Part shown: positions 11,601 to 24,763 of the stretch, piece after piece
Numbering within the stretch: the first letter of the stretch is position 1
How the letters are laid out: every line of letters begins with the position of its first letter
Source: Chara braunii
Lineage: Eukaryota; Streptophyta; Charophyceae; Charales; Characeae
Assembly: GCA_003427395.1 (NCBI GenBank)
Contig: BFEA01000163.1
Span: 2,117,107 to 2,145,024 of the forward strand
Reading direction: 5' to 3'
Length of the DNA stretch: 27,918 nucleotides
Made by a program: the position numbers and the translations under genes
Notes under the pieces: model-generated
Database searches by the model: none
The model's input: only the letters and a program-made list of their open reading frames with translations
Told to the model about the DNA's origin: nothing

Positions 11601-14600
11601 CTTAGCACCAGATCAAGACTACCGGACGCCTCATGCTACTGGGACATTCAAGCTGAAGCCCCGTTGACGACATCCTGAGATGACTGAAGACAGTTCCCTC
11701 CTCGATACTTCTGTGACTCTTCTCAAGACCTGTTCCCAAGACTTTCGCATAACCACTACGCAGAAATTTCGCAACCATACCCCTGAAAACCCGTAGTTCA
11801 TCAATAGGACCACCCTGTTCCCCACAATTCCAAAACCCTTAGTTCATCAGTAGGATTACCCCGTTCCCCGTTGTCCCTAAACCTTTAGTTCATTAATAGG
11901 ACCACCCTGTTCCCCGCAGTTCCAAAACCATTAGCTCATCAGTAGGATTGCCCTGTTCCCTGTTGTCCCTAAACTCTTAGTTCATCAGTAGAACTACCAT
12001 GTTCCCTTAGCTCATCAATAGAACAACCCTGTTCCCAGCTCACAATTACAAGCCCTGTTCCCTAATCACACAACCAGACACCTGCATCATACCCCTCTTC
12101 CCTTGTGACTGGCTGACCAGTGATCGGCCCCATTCCGTCCTCCGCAGTTTTCAGCATTGTTTCATGACTTTTGGAAGCCGAGACGTTGCCTTCTAGAGGA
12201 AGGGGATAGTGTTACGGACTCAGTCAGGGCTCGATCCCTGGTCCGCGGGTTACCACCCGCCAGGCTGCTATTTTATTCTGAGTTCCTGATTTGCGGTTCT
12301 GGTCTGCTGGCGCCCTCTACAGTTGGCGCCCGTTCTCAAATTCCTCCACTGGCATTTTCGGATTTCGATAATTGGCGCCATCCGGCATTCTGGCGCCCAG
12401 ACGCAGACCTGCGATCCTCAGTTCAGTCCTGAGGCAGGCCGCACCTCGGCCCTCCGGACTGAGCCTGAGTCGGGTACTTAAGTCCGGACTCGAGCCCCGT
12501 TGGGGCATTCAGTCTTCGGCCTCAGTGCTTGTGCTTCAGTGTGAGCTGTCGCGTGTGTATTTCTTCGAGGAAAATGAAGAAAAAAAAAAACATCTTTGTT
12601 TTTGTTCCCCATGTCATCTTTGTACAGGGGCCATTGTAATCTTTGTCTGTGCGGTTCCGATTGTCTTCTTGAACTTGTGATTACCTTTGCTTTATTGGCC
12701 TCTCAATTCAACACACTTCAGTTTCCTCGTGGGGAAAGGAAGGAGTTTTGATAAGCCTATCATTACTTAGAACTTCTGAAGACTGTAGCTGCAGCGTAAG
12801 TGTGCACGCTTTCTCTAATGGCATCGTGATGGCATTTATTGCAGGTATGCAGCTGCAATGCAGCGCAAAGCAGAGATTCTGGATTGCATCAAGAAGCTTG
12901 ATTTGCCAAACAACCCCTTGGATGATATTATCGACCAGGTATCTGCACAATTGTTCTGAAAGGAGCTTTCTTGTACTCCATGGTTTCTTGTTTATACACA
13001 AAAAACACTTCTTGGCAGTTCTTGCCAGCATCACGTTTTTTTTTGTTTTTTTTTCAGACGTCGCAAAATGCACCTGGTCTGCATCCGGCTGAATGGTGCA
13101 CGCGTGGAACTAACTTTGGTTGTGAACACCTCATGTGTCCGAATCCTGCTGTATGAAATCGGATTGGAAGAATACCCCTTGCCAGCATCCCGGACTTCTG
13201 TTTCCTAAACTTTCGTCCCATCTTTTGATCGCGAGTGCTAGTACAAGGAGCACTTTGGGGACCCTAAACCATGCTTTTGGCTGTTGGGACATGTGTTCGT
13301 GTTGGATAGCGTAGATATTGTTTCTCCCTCTGTACCTTCCTTCATTAGGTAGATCCTTCTTCCGTTATCCCTCTGTATCACTGCTTGCTTGCATATCCAA
13401 GCTCGAGGTGCCCTGGCTCAGGTTTCGCTAACTCCAGAAGTAGATATCAGAGCCATTCTGAGGCAGTCATGAGTAATGAATGGAGTATGATGCTGCAACT
13501 ATGGGGGGGGAGGGGGTTGAGGTAAGGTGCAATTCACTTTCCTCCCCTTTCCACTCATGCAATATAGATCCTTAGCTTGGGTCATTGCCACCGACCATGG
13601 CAAAAAGCGAGTCAAAATCTATGGTCTGGGAGGTCTCTGTCTCAGCAGCCTGAGAAGTTACCTGGCCCATGAAGATTTAGGATAACAGTATTTATGCTGG
13701 GCCAGCTTTTGAGCCTTCAGCTAGAGAATAACATCATTATCTTTCAAATGGTCCACCGTTTCTCCAGCGTCAAGGCTATCTTTCAGTTTGGTCTCTGTTC
13801 AGCTCCCGGGAGCCCAGTGTGACACATCTAACTTTTGGAGTGTCAGTCTGTCAGATTATTTTTTATGATTTTTTTTATCTTAGGGATAGTTTGCAAAATA
13901 CCCCAATAAGTTGAGATGTATGCCAAAATGCCCCTAAAGATGTGGGTGGAGTGGAATGCCCCTCTGACGAAAAAAATATTTTGTGAAATACCCCTGGTGT
14001 CCGTTGGACCCCCATCTTTTCAATATACCCCGACCGGGTACCGTCCAACTTTGCAAAATGCCCCAGTACTTGCCAACTTCTCCTAGGCGCTATTGCAAAA
14101 GGCCAAGGCCCAAATGGGGAGGTCCAGATTGCAAAGTTGCACTGCCTGACAGGGGCACAACACAAAGATTTCGGCCCAAAAGGGCATTCCGCTCTACCCA
14201 CATCTTACAGGGGCATTTTGGCATATATCTGAACTTATGAGGGTATTTTGCAAATTATCCCTTTATCTTGTCCATAGATTCCATACAGAGCCTAGGTGTA
14301 CCAGTGCCAGAGAATGAACCACAGTATGGTACAGCTTGGTGGTCCCAACAATGTAGCAGAAATTACAGGTGGGAAGCGAGTGCTTCAGGTAGCTGGGTGT
14401 ACTAGCGCCAGAGAAATGAACCAAATGTCGAGTCTCACTTCTTTGGATTCGCTTTTTCATGCAGCTAGGTGGTCCCGACAATGTAGCAGAAATGACAGGT
14501 CGGAAGGGAATGCTTCTACGGTCTGCAAATGGGAAAGGAGTTATCTATCAGTCGAGAAATACGTAAGTTGCTCGTCTATCCAAATTCGTTATCTTTTCCT

Positions 14601-17600
14601 GTTTTTTTCCCCTAGCCTGTTATGCTGTTCCTTCGAAAGTGGTTCAAAGCTGCCCACAAGCATGTTTAGGGTTTTCTCTATTAAAAAATGGCGAAGCTCC
14701 CAAGGCCACTTTTTAATCTGTTGTTTCCAAGTTACAGCAGCTCACAAGTTCTCAAGGGGTTCTTGAAACAGCATGAACTCTGCAGCATGAGCTCGCATTC
14801 AGGCATGCAAATGACTGTAGAATCATGTATTCATTACTATTCAATGATCTGATGACACGTTGTGCACCAGACAGCACCAGGTGACACATACGTTAAGGCG
14901 TCGTACAGTGTTTGAGGCCGCCCGTGACAAATACGTTAAGACTTGAAATCTGAGCTTGATAAGAAACAAGTGCATGTGTAGCTGCGGCGGACACCTTCTC
15001 CTCCTCTTCCTCCCTCTCTAGTCAACATTCCAGATGTATATGGACAAACTCGTGGCCAAGCCACACACAAAGAAAAGACAAGTTGGGCACAACCCGGCTC
15101 TTGGCAAGCCCAGGCGGTACTAGGTGAGCTGGACGGTATCATGTGGTGTGGGTGATACCATATGGGCTGGGCGGTAACATGTGGACTGGGCAGTACTATG
15201 CCCGGTGGGTCATACTTCACAACTGAACGGTACTAGCACACACAGCCATAAACACATGCTCACACAGAATCTACAACACACGCACACAGCCACAAAACAC
15301 ACACACGCCCTCCACCCTTTTATGGATTATGATATATATGTATATATGCCAGCGGTGTGTCTGCAGTGTATTTTTTGCCTGTGACAGACCTTTCTTTGTT
15401 TTGTGGGTGTTTTGCTGGCGTGTGATGGGGTGTGAACCGACAGTCTGTAGAGTTTTCCATCTGGTGTGGGTGACTGATAGTCTACTTTGATTTTCGTCTC
15501 AGGTACCTTGAGGGAAGTGGTTGGTGTCCACCTCAAGCTCTTTTTGATGATATATATATCGTCATAATATATGTATATGTGCAAGTGTGCCGCTTCGGCG
15601 GCAGACGGGTGTGTGGGCACTTGGCGCTGAACCACACAAACCTGGCCAACCTTGCATTTTCTATGGTACTGTCTATCTTTACTCTTTCATTATGGATGGT
15701 TTGCTATTTTTGTGGAGGGAATGAGAGAGAGAATTTGGGGTGCTTTTTCAAAAAAAAAACACATAACATACAACTCCGCCCTTGGCATGGCTATGGTACA
15801 AATGTATATGGACTGCGTAATGCTAAGTGGGTCGGACGGTAGCATTGGACTGGGCGGCACCATGTGGGGCGGGCCATCCTATGTGGACTGGATGGTACTA
15901 ACACACACACTCCTGCAAGGAAAAAGGAACAAAGACTCGACCACGAAAAAACAAAAACAAAAAGGAACACATGAACAACCTCAGTCACAACTCAGCTCTT
16001 GCCACGACCAGGCGGTATCATGTGCGCTGAGCGGTATTATGTAGCCTAGGTGGTACTGGGCGGGTTGGGTCATACCATGTGGATTGGCCGGTACTATGTG
16101 CGTCATACTACGTGGCCAGGGTGGTACTATGTGGAGTGGGTGCCACTATGTGCGCTGGGTGGTATTATGTGGCCCAGATATTGGGTGGCCCTGGCCAATT
16201 TCGAGATACACATCCACTGAGAAGTACAATGCCATCCAATTGCAGAAAGAAATGAATGAACTTGAGAGGAGAGAGAGGAGTAGAAGAAGAAGAAGAAATG
16301 AGAAAGAAGAAGAAGAAGATGTACACCAGCAAAGATGATGACAAGGCTCTTCTTCTTCGCCCAACAATCTCCTCCTCCTTATCTCCCCCTTCTCTTATTC
16401 ATACAAGAAATAATAATACAATGTTGAATGACTGGTCCAGAATCATGTCCGAGTCCCTCTTCTACTGCAGGTATCACTCAAGGTCCACCATAGCCATCAC
16501 TACCGGCCTCTAAAAATGCGACTTTTGTCTTCTACTGCTCGGCCTCCGGTACCTGCATATTTACCCCCCTGCTGGGTGCGGTACCGGCCTACCCGCTACT
16601 TGAGTGCTTTTTCCCTGCTGCAACGAACGGCCACAGGTAAGTACCGGCCCTGAGGGCCCAACGAACGAACAAGTGCCCTGGCGGGCCACACACACACACA
16701 CTCATACCAACCAGCACGCAGACAGGCATGGTCACACACGCAAGCCAACCAGCACTCAGACAGACATGCAGTCCAGCAAGCACACACACACACAGACTTA
16801 GCAGGCGGGGAACTCAGTAGGGCATTCAGTTTATGAGCAAAACTCAGAAATCAGGTGTGTGTTTCAGTCCGTGTTCGGACGGGTTATCACAATGCGGACT
16901 GGATGGCACTACGTGGGCTGGCCGGCGCAGTGTGGGGCAGGTGGGCGATGCCACATGGGCTGGGTGGTGAAATGACGCCCCCTTCCCCCCCCCCGGAAGG
17001 AAAGAAAAACAACAAGGAGAAAAATTCAAGCCCATGTGGGTGAACGGCACACCCATGAACTGTTGATATACATACCTGAGCTCAAATAGAAGTAAGAGCA
17101 TCCGGGCACCCAACATGTGCTCGGATACACACTGGGTGCCCAGCTGGGCAGGGTTCTGGGCAGCCCCAGCCCCAAAAAGGAAAAAAGAAAAAATTCCGGA
17201 AAGAAAAATGCTGTGTAGAATTTTGCAATGCAAATGACTTTCGGCTGAGGGTCACAACAATACTCCTCAACAAATTGAAGATAACAAAGAAAATAACAAA
17301 TCAGAGTAATGCACCCCCCTGAGAAACCCTTTCAGCCCCTTTAAACCAATTAACAACCCCCTTTCCCTCCCTGGCCCGCCAACACTAAAAAGGGGGAGCA
17401 CGGATTTGGGATCCTCCAACCGCTCCCGGAAAGGAAAACATCGCCACACCTTTTCCCATGGCCGGGTACGACAAGCGTGGGACCTGCTTTGGCATGACGC
17501 CCGGTTGCCTGGCTAGGCAGGTCCACCCGGGCAGGAGAATCTTCCTACCTCTGAGATGATTGTTTTTTGTTTCCGTGGGTAGATTCCAGCTCCTGACCTG

Positions 17601-19528
17601 CTTACAAACAGTCCCATGTCTTCTTTCCATCCGACTCGGCCTGCTTTGTACTTGTTTGGAAGTGACTAAGAGAGACAAAAATGACAAAGTAAGAACAACG
17701 CAACACAGAAACGAAGCCCGACAGAAAAAATGACACAGTGAAACAGCGCACGGGAATCACAGTCGGGAAAAAAAAAGAAAGAATACGGGAGCAGCCCAAC
17801 CAAACAAAACAGTTAAAATAAAAATAAAAATTGGCTGCGTTACGGCTCGCTGCATCGGGCGACCATCCAGCCCTGCATGACGGCTCGCTGCTTCGGGCGA
17901 CCATGTGGCCCTTTTTTTAACTCAGGTTTTATTCCGTGATGTTCCGTTTGACCCGCCCCGTGCCTAGGGCAGCCACAGGCTGTCAGAAACTCGCGTGGGA
18001 GCGTTATGCGAGACCCGCTATTTGCTGAAGGAGTAGAAGGATGATAAGACAAGCCAAGTTGACAGCGCGCTGATCATTCGGTCATGTACTGGGATCTGGC
18101 CTGGTTGCAGGGAATAACATCTCTATATCTCCCTCTTCAAGCTCTCTGGTCTCTAGTGAAAGGCGAATGGGTACCACTTGCCTCATTCTTTATGTGATGA
18201 TTTTGGTGTTCGTGTATGTGCATTTGTCTGAAGCCCTGGCACACTCTCCTAGATTTAGAGCAGTTCTATGATGTGCTTGCAGTAACTCGTGTGCAGCAAA
18301 GGCTGTACGGGGCTCAGATCCGCCCCAGGCCACGCAGAACTTTACTGTTCTGCGCTGGGCTGTGTGACAAGGCACTGCCCAGGCCACAGACCGCTGCGTC
18401 CGGCTGTGAGACCGAACGCTGCGTATGGAAATTCAAATGTCAAAGTCCACTGTAGAGTCAAAAGGTACCAGGCCCAGACCCTTGGCTAGATACACTCACT
18501 TGTGGTGTGCAGGTACCCAGACAGCATCCAGGCCAGAGAAGATTCGGTTTCGGAATAATCTGAGCCTCGTCCGCATTGAGATCTGGACAACTGAGGGAGG
18601 CAGCATCCGGGGCCTAGCCCCCGAGTCAACAATATATAAGAGCTAACTTCCCGGCATTGACATTCATTCAGTCTGGCGTCAATGCTGACTTTCTGTTTTG
18701 ACGACGACGCTGGCTCTATGCCGAGATGCTGGCTGTACGTTAGTTTTTGGCTGGCACTTGCGAGATACAGTGACGCGCCGCTCGCCAGGCATGGTGGCTG
18801 GCTTGCTCTTGTCTACTTGGTATGCTGACGTGGCAGCTGCCACGCGTTGCTGCTGACGTGGCCGCTGCCACGTGTATTCGATGCTGATGTGGCGGCTGCA
18901 TTGGAGAGATACAGCTGTTCTGATTCGTTGTATTCAGGAGGAGATCATGACTGTGGGAGGATCAGAGATACGTACCTGTTTATCTTGAGGTTGATGATGC
19001 TCCAGCGCTGATGATTGACTTATTGATGTGCCACATGGCACATTGAGGAGAACTTCAGATATCGTTCTGATCATTGTTGCTGAGGTGGCGACATTGGGAA
19101 GAGAGCCCGAAGTAGAAGAGGGCGCAGTATTCTTTTCCACCCTCTTAAGTCTATTTTCCCAATCTCTTGCTTATTGGTCTGTGAATGATTATCCATCTCT
19201 TTGTATCTGGTAACGATTTCAACTATTGATATTTCATCAGCTGGATGGCGACTTGTGGGCTGGCATTATCAACAAGTGTCATCACGACTTGGGTTCATTA
19301 CATGCTTCTTAAGATTGCCTTCGGTAATGATATGATAGGCTCTGGGCATCTCCAACCTAATCCTGAGTGCTAGGGTTTTGGCGAGGCGACACATCCTGTG
19401 TAGGTTGTAATAGCCACCCAAGATGCATGAGGATTTGACACGCTTCTGTAAGCTTGACAGGATTGCCGTTCTCATTGGTGCCAAGCATTCCTGTCCACTT
19501 GCCCTCCCTGCTGTTTGCTATAATGTTT

Positions 19529-19561
<33 letters not shown>

Positions 19562-22500
19562 GTGGTGTGACTATAGTGGGTCAGTTGCATGGAATGATAA
19601 ATAAATATTAGGATGCCTGTGTGCCTGATTGTGACCATGTGTCTGTGGTCATGTTTTCTATTCAGAAAAGAGGTATCCATGGAGATGATTAACATCCATG
19701 AGAAGCAGCAGTTCATGGAGGGGCACAAGGTACTCTTTCTCTCTACCTATGCCCCTTTCTCTCTTTTGTGCATGTGCTTACTCACTCCTAATCATCCACT
19801 TTCTTTCTCTGCGTTCTGTTTCTGTTTGTGCAACCTCAATGCCCTCTCTATCACATTCGCATGTAGTCAATCCGGTGGTGATTTATGACGCAGCATTGGC
19901 TCTCATATGCAGCGAGTATATGGATCATCTGCTGTGAGTGACTTTCGTTTCCCCCCTTCGTGCTTGCAAGCTTGTGCTTTGTTGCTTTGCTGTTCCTGGT
20001 ATGAGTTTTTAGAGTGACAGTCTATCCACCAAAGGCTCATGCTCAATATTTTTCTCAAATGTTTGCCATGTAGGAGATGTGAGGTGTCTGGTTCGTTTGA
20101 TGAACAATTATGTCAGAAACCATTAACATTGCTCCTTAACCTCGTGCGGTGTTCATGGCAGCTGGTTGCGGTGATTTCAGAAGCTGCATCTGCAGGAATA
20201 TCGCTACAGGCTGACAGGCGAGCCCCCAACAAGGTACACTTTCTCCTCACTTTGCTTTCTAAGCTGGTCTTAGGCTTAATTATGTGGACTTCGCATGCAA
20301 GGTGACCTCTTCTCAGGCAATGATGTCCAGTAAGTCCATGGTGGTTACCACCATTGCCGCCTTGTCTTTTTGAACAGCGTGTATGCCCGAGGGTGGACTT
20401 GCCAAACCTCAGGTGGCCTGGAAGAAAAGTAGCAGCTGCGAGCAAAAACTGCAGCTGCAGAACTGGACCTTTGTGGTCGCCATCTGGCAGTTGTAGGTTT
20501 CACTTTTCGTTCGCTTTCGGATTTGGATGTTTATTATCTTGGCTTTGATCAAGTTTGGTGTTGTATCTTGCATTTTTTATTTCTTTTTGTATCCTGCATT
20601 TTCCTTTCGCAGATTTTTCTTCTCTTTGAGAACCTCCTGCGGCACTGTGGAGGTAAGGCCCTTGGTCGGCTGGCCATATCCTGACTGTCCTCCCCGGCTG
20701 GACAATCAGGATAGTGAGGGTGCCAGTGGTATGTCCAGCTTGGTAACCTGGGTTTCTTTTTTTGCATACGGAAACTAAGTCCAAGAGGTTGACATTATTT
20801 TTGGGTCCACATGCAAAGTGGTGCTCAGTAAATCTGTGTAATGGCCAATTTCAGATTCGTTCCACGACATTATGGATGTGAGACATGGAGTCGCCAAAGG
20901 GTACATCTAGATTGTCTGGTTGGTTGGTTAGTGGGTTGGTTGACAGACATTTTTTGGGTACAATTGCGAAGTGGTGTTCGGTGCATCTGTGCAATGGCCA
21001 ATTTCAGATGAACTACATGATGAATGAGAGATCTCTGCGAATGAATGTCATACATGCAGTCACCAAAGGGTACATCTTGATTGTCGGATTGGTTGGTTGG
21101 TGGGTTGGTTATGTCGTCTTCTTTGTGGGCTTCACTTCTTTTCGCCTACTACGCAGAGACGACGAGTGCATATAACATTGGAGCTTCCATGGAGTGCAGA
21201 TAGGGCTATTCAGCAGTTTGGGCGGACACATCGATCCAACCAAGCTAATGCACCCCAATTTAGGTAAATGTTCAAGCAATCGTGTTGATGAGATGTAGCT
21301 GCGCATGAGGTTTTCATGTGTCATTCCATGGAGTTCCAGTGTGTCGTCATCATCAGCACTGTAGTATCGTCATTATCTGGGTTCTTCTTCTTCTTCTTCT
21401 TCACCAGAACACAGGCATGATTGTCATAAACTTTGGAGTTCGAATGTTCAAAAGCATGCTGCAGCATTGAAGTGAAAGGTTTTTGGCATCGTTATCATGA
21501 TAATTATCATCACAAAGTTTTTGAAGGTGCGCAAACAGGTAATGGCATCATATCTCTAGATGGTGATAAATGATGATGATGTTTTGTAAGGACGGACTGG
21601 AGCCTTGAGCTTACATGATTTATCATCAGAAATCTGATGCAGGTATGCGACAGACTTGTCAGTGATATTCCAATCTGAACTATCTGGGACTCCTGCCATA
21701 CAATCAGTGGTAAATTATGGGTTTGAAGTTTGAACTTTGAAAGGATTTCACCTTCCTTGCCTGCCCTGATTCCATCCCGGGACCTGTTGTTGTTCGCCCC
21801 GGGAACCTGATGCCTGAACGTTGTTGTTGAAGTTTGAGGCTGGAACCTGACGTTGACTTACCTGTGCCCTTTTTGACTTACTGTGCTTGTTTTGTGTTGA
21901 GTGTGCCTGTGGAGTCTTAAGACGGAGACCCAGACCTGTTTTTGTGCATACGTAAAGTTAATGTCTACTGTCTTCACTCGAAAATAACGCCCGGGCGTTG
22001 TATACGAATATAAAGCCCGCCGGGCGTTGTATTCGTTTATAATGCTCGGGCGTTATAATCAGTAAATTGGTGGCAACTTCGGTGGGAGCCCAGAATTCCG
22101 AAAATAAATACAACATATTTCTTTGACAGAAAAATTCTGTAAAAGAAATATGTTGTCCAGAATTGCAATGTGATCATCTTTTGGCTGAGGGTCACTACAG
22201 AATTCCTTATAAATTTGGTAATCAAAAATAAAAACAAAAAATCAACCCGAAATATGCCCCTTGGAAGTCAAAACCCCTTTCAACCCCCTTTAAAACCCAT
22301 GTATATCCCCCTCCCCGCCCTTTCAAACCCATGTATACTACCTCTACAAGGCACTCTGGCCATGGAACATTCAAATATAACGCCCGGGCATTCTATTTGA
22401 ATAGAACGCCTGGGCATAATATTCGAAGGGGCGTTCTATATGAGAAAAAGAGAGTAAAACCGAAAACCTGATCTTTTTAGGGTAAGTTGAATATAACGCC

Positions 22501-24524
22501 CGGCCGTTATTTTCAGGTGAAGACGTAAAAACGAAAACCTGATCTTTTTAGGGTAAGTTGAATATAACGCCCGGGCGTTATTTTCAGGTGAAGATGGTAG
22601 TACCATGTGCACGATCAATGTGTATTTACACAATTTACAGCAACCTATCCCAGGGTTCTAGGGCAACAGGGGAAGTGCCTCAGGAGACAAAACTCCGGAA
22701 TCGTCTTTTCGAGAATTCATTCGATGCGGTACTGGCTCACGAAACTTAGTGCGCTATCTGTGGAAGAGGGGGCCGGCAAGGAAGATGGCCATAGCTGGTG
22801 GAGTAGCGTACAAAACTCTGGAATCGTCTTTTCGAGAATTCATTCGATGCGGTACTGGCTCACGAAACTGAGTAGTGCGCTATCTGTGGAAGAGGGGGCC
22901 GGCAAAGAAGATGGCCATAGCTGGTGGAGTAGCGTGACTGTAGCTGCCATTGTGCTGTTGCTGATTCTTGTTCTTTGCTGTAGGAGGGCACCATATATCT
23001 GTGCACTTGTAGTGAATTGCTATGCAGGGATGGTGAGTGAGAGGATGGCGAGGAGTGAACTTCAACGTTCAGGGAAGATTCTGTGAAGGAGAAGGAGACG
23101 CGTTGCTGGTATTAGAGGCTCATAGGAAGAATTTGCTGGAACTCTGGTTTGAATCCCTTTTGTATCAGGGAGTGGGAGGACTTTTGGAGTTGGGAGGTTC
23201 AGCAAAGTTTCAACGGTGTAACTGTGTTTGACTTGACATCTCAAATTTGCAAGTGTGTGAACGTGTCAGGAGTGGGGGCTGGCCCTTATACCCATAGCTG
23301 CATCATCTTTACTCTCATGTCTGTGTGCGGCTCAGGTGACTGTAACTCTGTAATTGTCTTGTGAACTGTGTGGCAATATTTTCGAGAAGACAACCTTGAA
23401 TTGTGTGCATGTGTGGTGAATCTGGTGATCTTCATATCTGCACACTCGCTTGGGCATCGATGATGCACGAGTTCAGTCTCCTTACAGATTGAAGATTGAG
23501 ACATTGATACAGATCATTGACTGTTGTTTCTGTTGTCTGATCTGCTTGTCCTAGGCTTCTCTTCACAACTCTCGGAGGAGAGAGACGGTTTGCATCAGTT
23601 GTTGCGAAGCGCCTAGAATGTTTGGGCGCTCTCACCCAGGGAGACAGAAGGTCAGTTCACTTCATTCCTGGATATCAGGGCAAAGTGTTCTTCTTTTCTT
23701 TTTGTTTCCACAAAATCAGCTAGCACTGTGTGTGAACTACTGTTTTTTTGTTTTTTCCTGTTTTTTTGGCCGTTCATTATGAGGCTGGAAACCAGGTCCA
23801 GCGTCCCTCACATATATGACACACTCCACGCTTCCTTCCATTATGGCCAAAGGACCCTGAGACAGTGGCATCGATTGCTCCTTTTACAGGAGGATTTACC
23901 GCTGTTCTACCCCTGAATGTATTTCTCCCAAACCGTCCTTCTCAACCGTTAGTTCTAGAGGTACCAGGCAGCCGAAATGGTTTAGAGTTCCCTTGTTTGG
24001 GGGAAGGGATTAACCTCTTCTCTATCTATGGACTCCTATCTCCCGCTGAGTCTGTGGCCACTTTACTCCACTTATCTCTCGGAACATCTTATCTCGCTAA
24101 TACTGAGATTAATCTCGCCATTCTCCTCCTCCTCAGCAAGCAGTGGTATTCAGCCGGGTCCCATGTATGCTCACTTTTAGAGAGAGCACAGAAGTAGGGT
24201 TAATATGTTATGATCATTGCCCATCCATTGATAGATCAAATTTGGAGTGAAGACATGAACTGCAACCCCAATTGCAAGATAAAGGAGCATGCAAAGTTAA
24301 AACAAAGAATGAGAAAGATTAAGAGTAGTAGTCAAAGACAAGCAGATGACCCGTTGAACCTTCCGGGAAGAAAAGGGCTGAACTTGAAAGCCGAGCTACC
24401 GTAAGCACAACAGTTGTGTCTGGCATCAGTCGGGTACAAAATCAGCGGGGTATGGTTGTGGGATGTCACCTTTTTCTTTGTTCTTTTGCTCTGGAATGTC
24501 TTTCTCTCACACCCACAGAGGACT

Positions 24525-24580
<56 letters not shown>

Positions 24581-24664
24581 CTCTCTTCCCTCTCTTTCTC
24601 TCTCTCTCTTTATTGTTTTGCTCTCTGAGTCTCAAACATGGACATTAATTAACTACTTATGTGC

Positions 24665-24763
<99 letters not shown>

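Larger units (their letters stand above)
8061..12545 (+). mobile_element. decayed Ty3/gypsy LTR retrotransposon, integrase-less
   Basis: Order seen: 5' LTR (8061-8658), primer-binding site (8660-8671), gag remnant with zinc knuckle, protease remnant, reverse transcriptase, RNase H start, a 46-bp tandem array, polypurine tract (12195-12206) and a truncated 3' LTR (from 12210). Protease before RT/RNase H, and the RT motif sequences, are of the Ty3/gypsy type. No integrase HHCC or DDE region is visible between the RNase H remnant (ends about 11605) and the array, so about 1-1.5 kb of the usual internal region is missing. At least four frameshifts and two stops break the frame. It lies in the sense orientation inside FGT1 intron 1. 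It could only have moved with proteins supplied by another element. Confidence 0.9.
21986..22579. repeat. cluster of CCCGGG-centred palindromes
   Basis: The perfect 14-bp palindrome AACGCCCGGGCGTT occurs at 21986-21999 and 22566-22579. Close variants lie at about 22013, 22041, 22379, 22405 and 22495, most set in AT-rich flanks (AATATAACG...CGTTATTTTC). The pair at 22495 and 22566 belongs to a 71-bp tandem duplication (copies starting about 22456 and 22527). Confidence 0.75.

Noticed and set aside
20387-20548. Frame after TTTGAACAG reading [10 protein letters not shown], first taken as the exon following exon e
   Set aside because: It lacks the [19 protein letters not shown] block. The true exon with that block is at 21157-21263 and fits the phase exactly.
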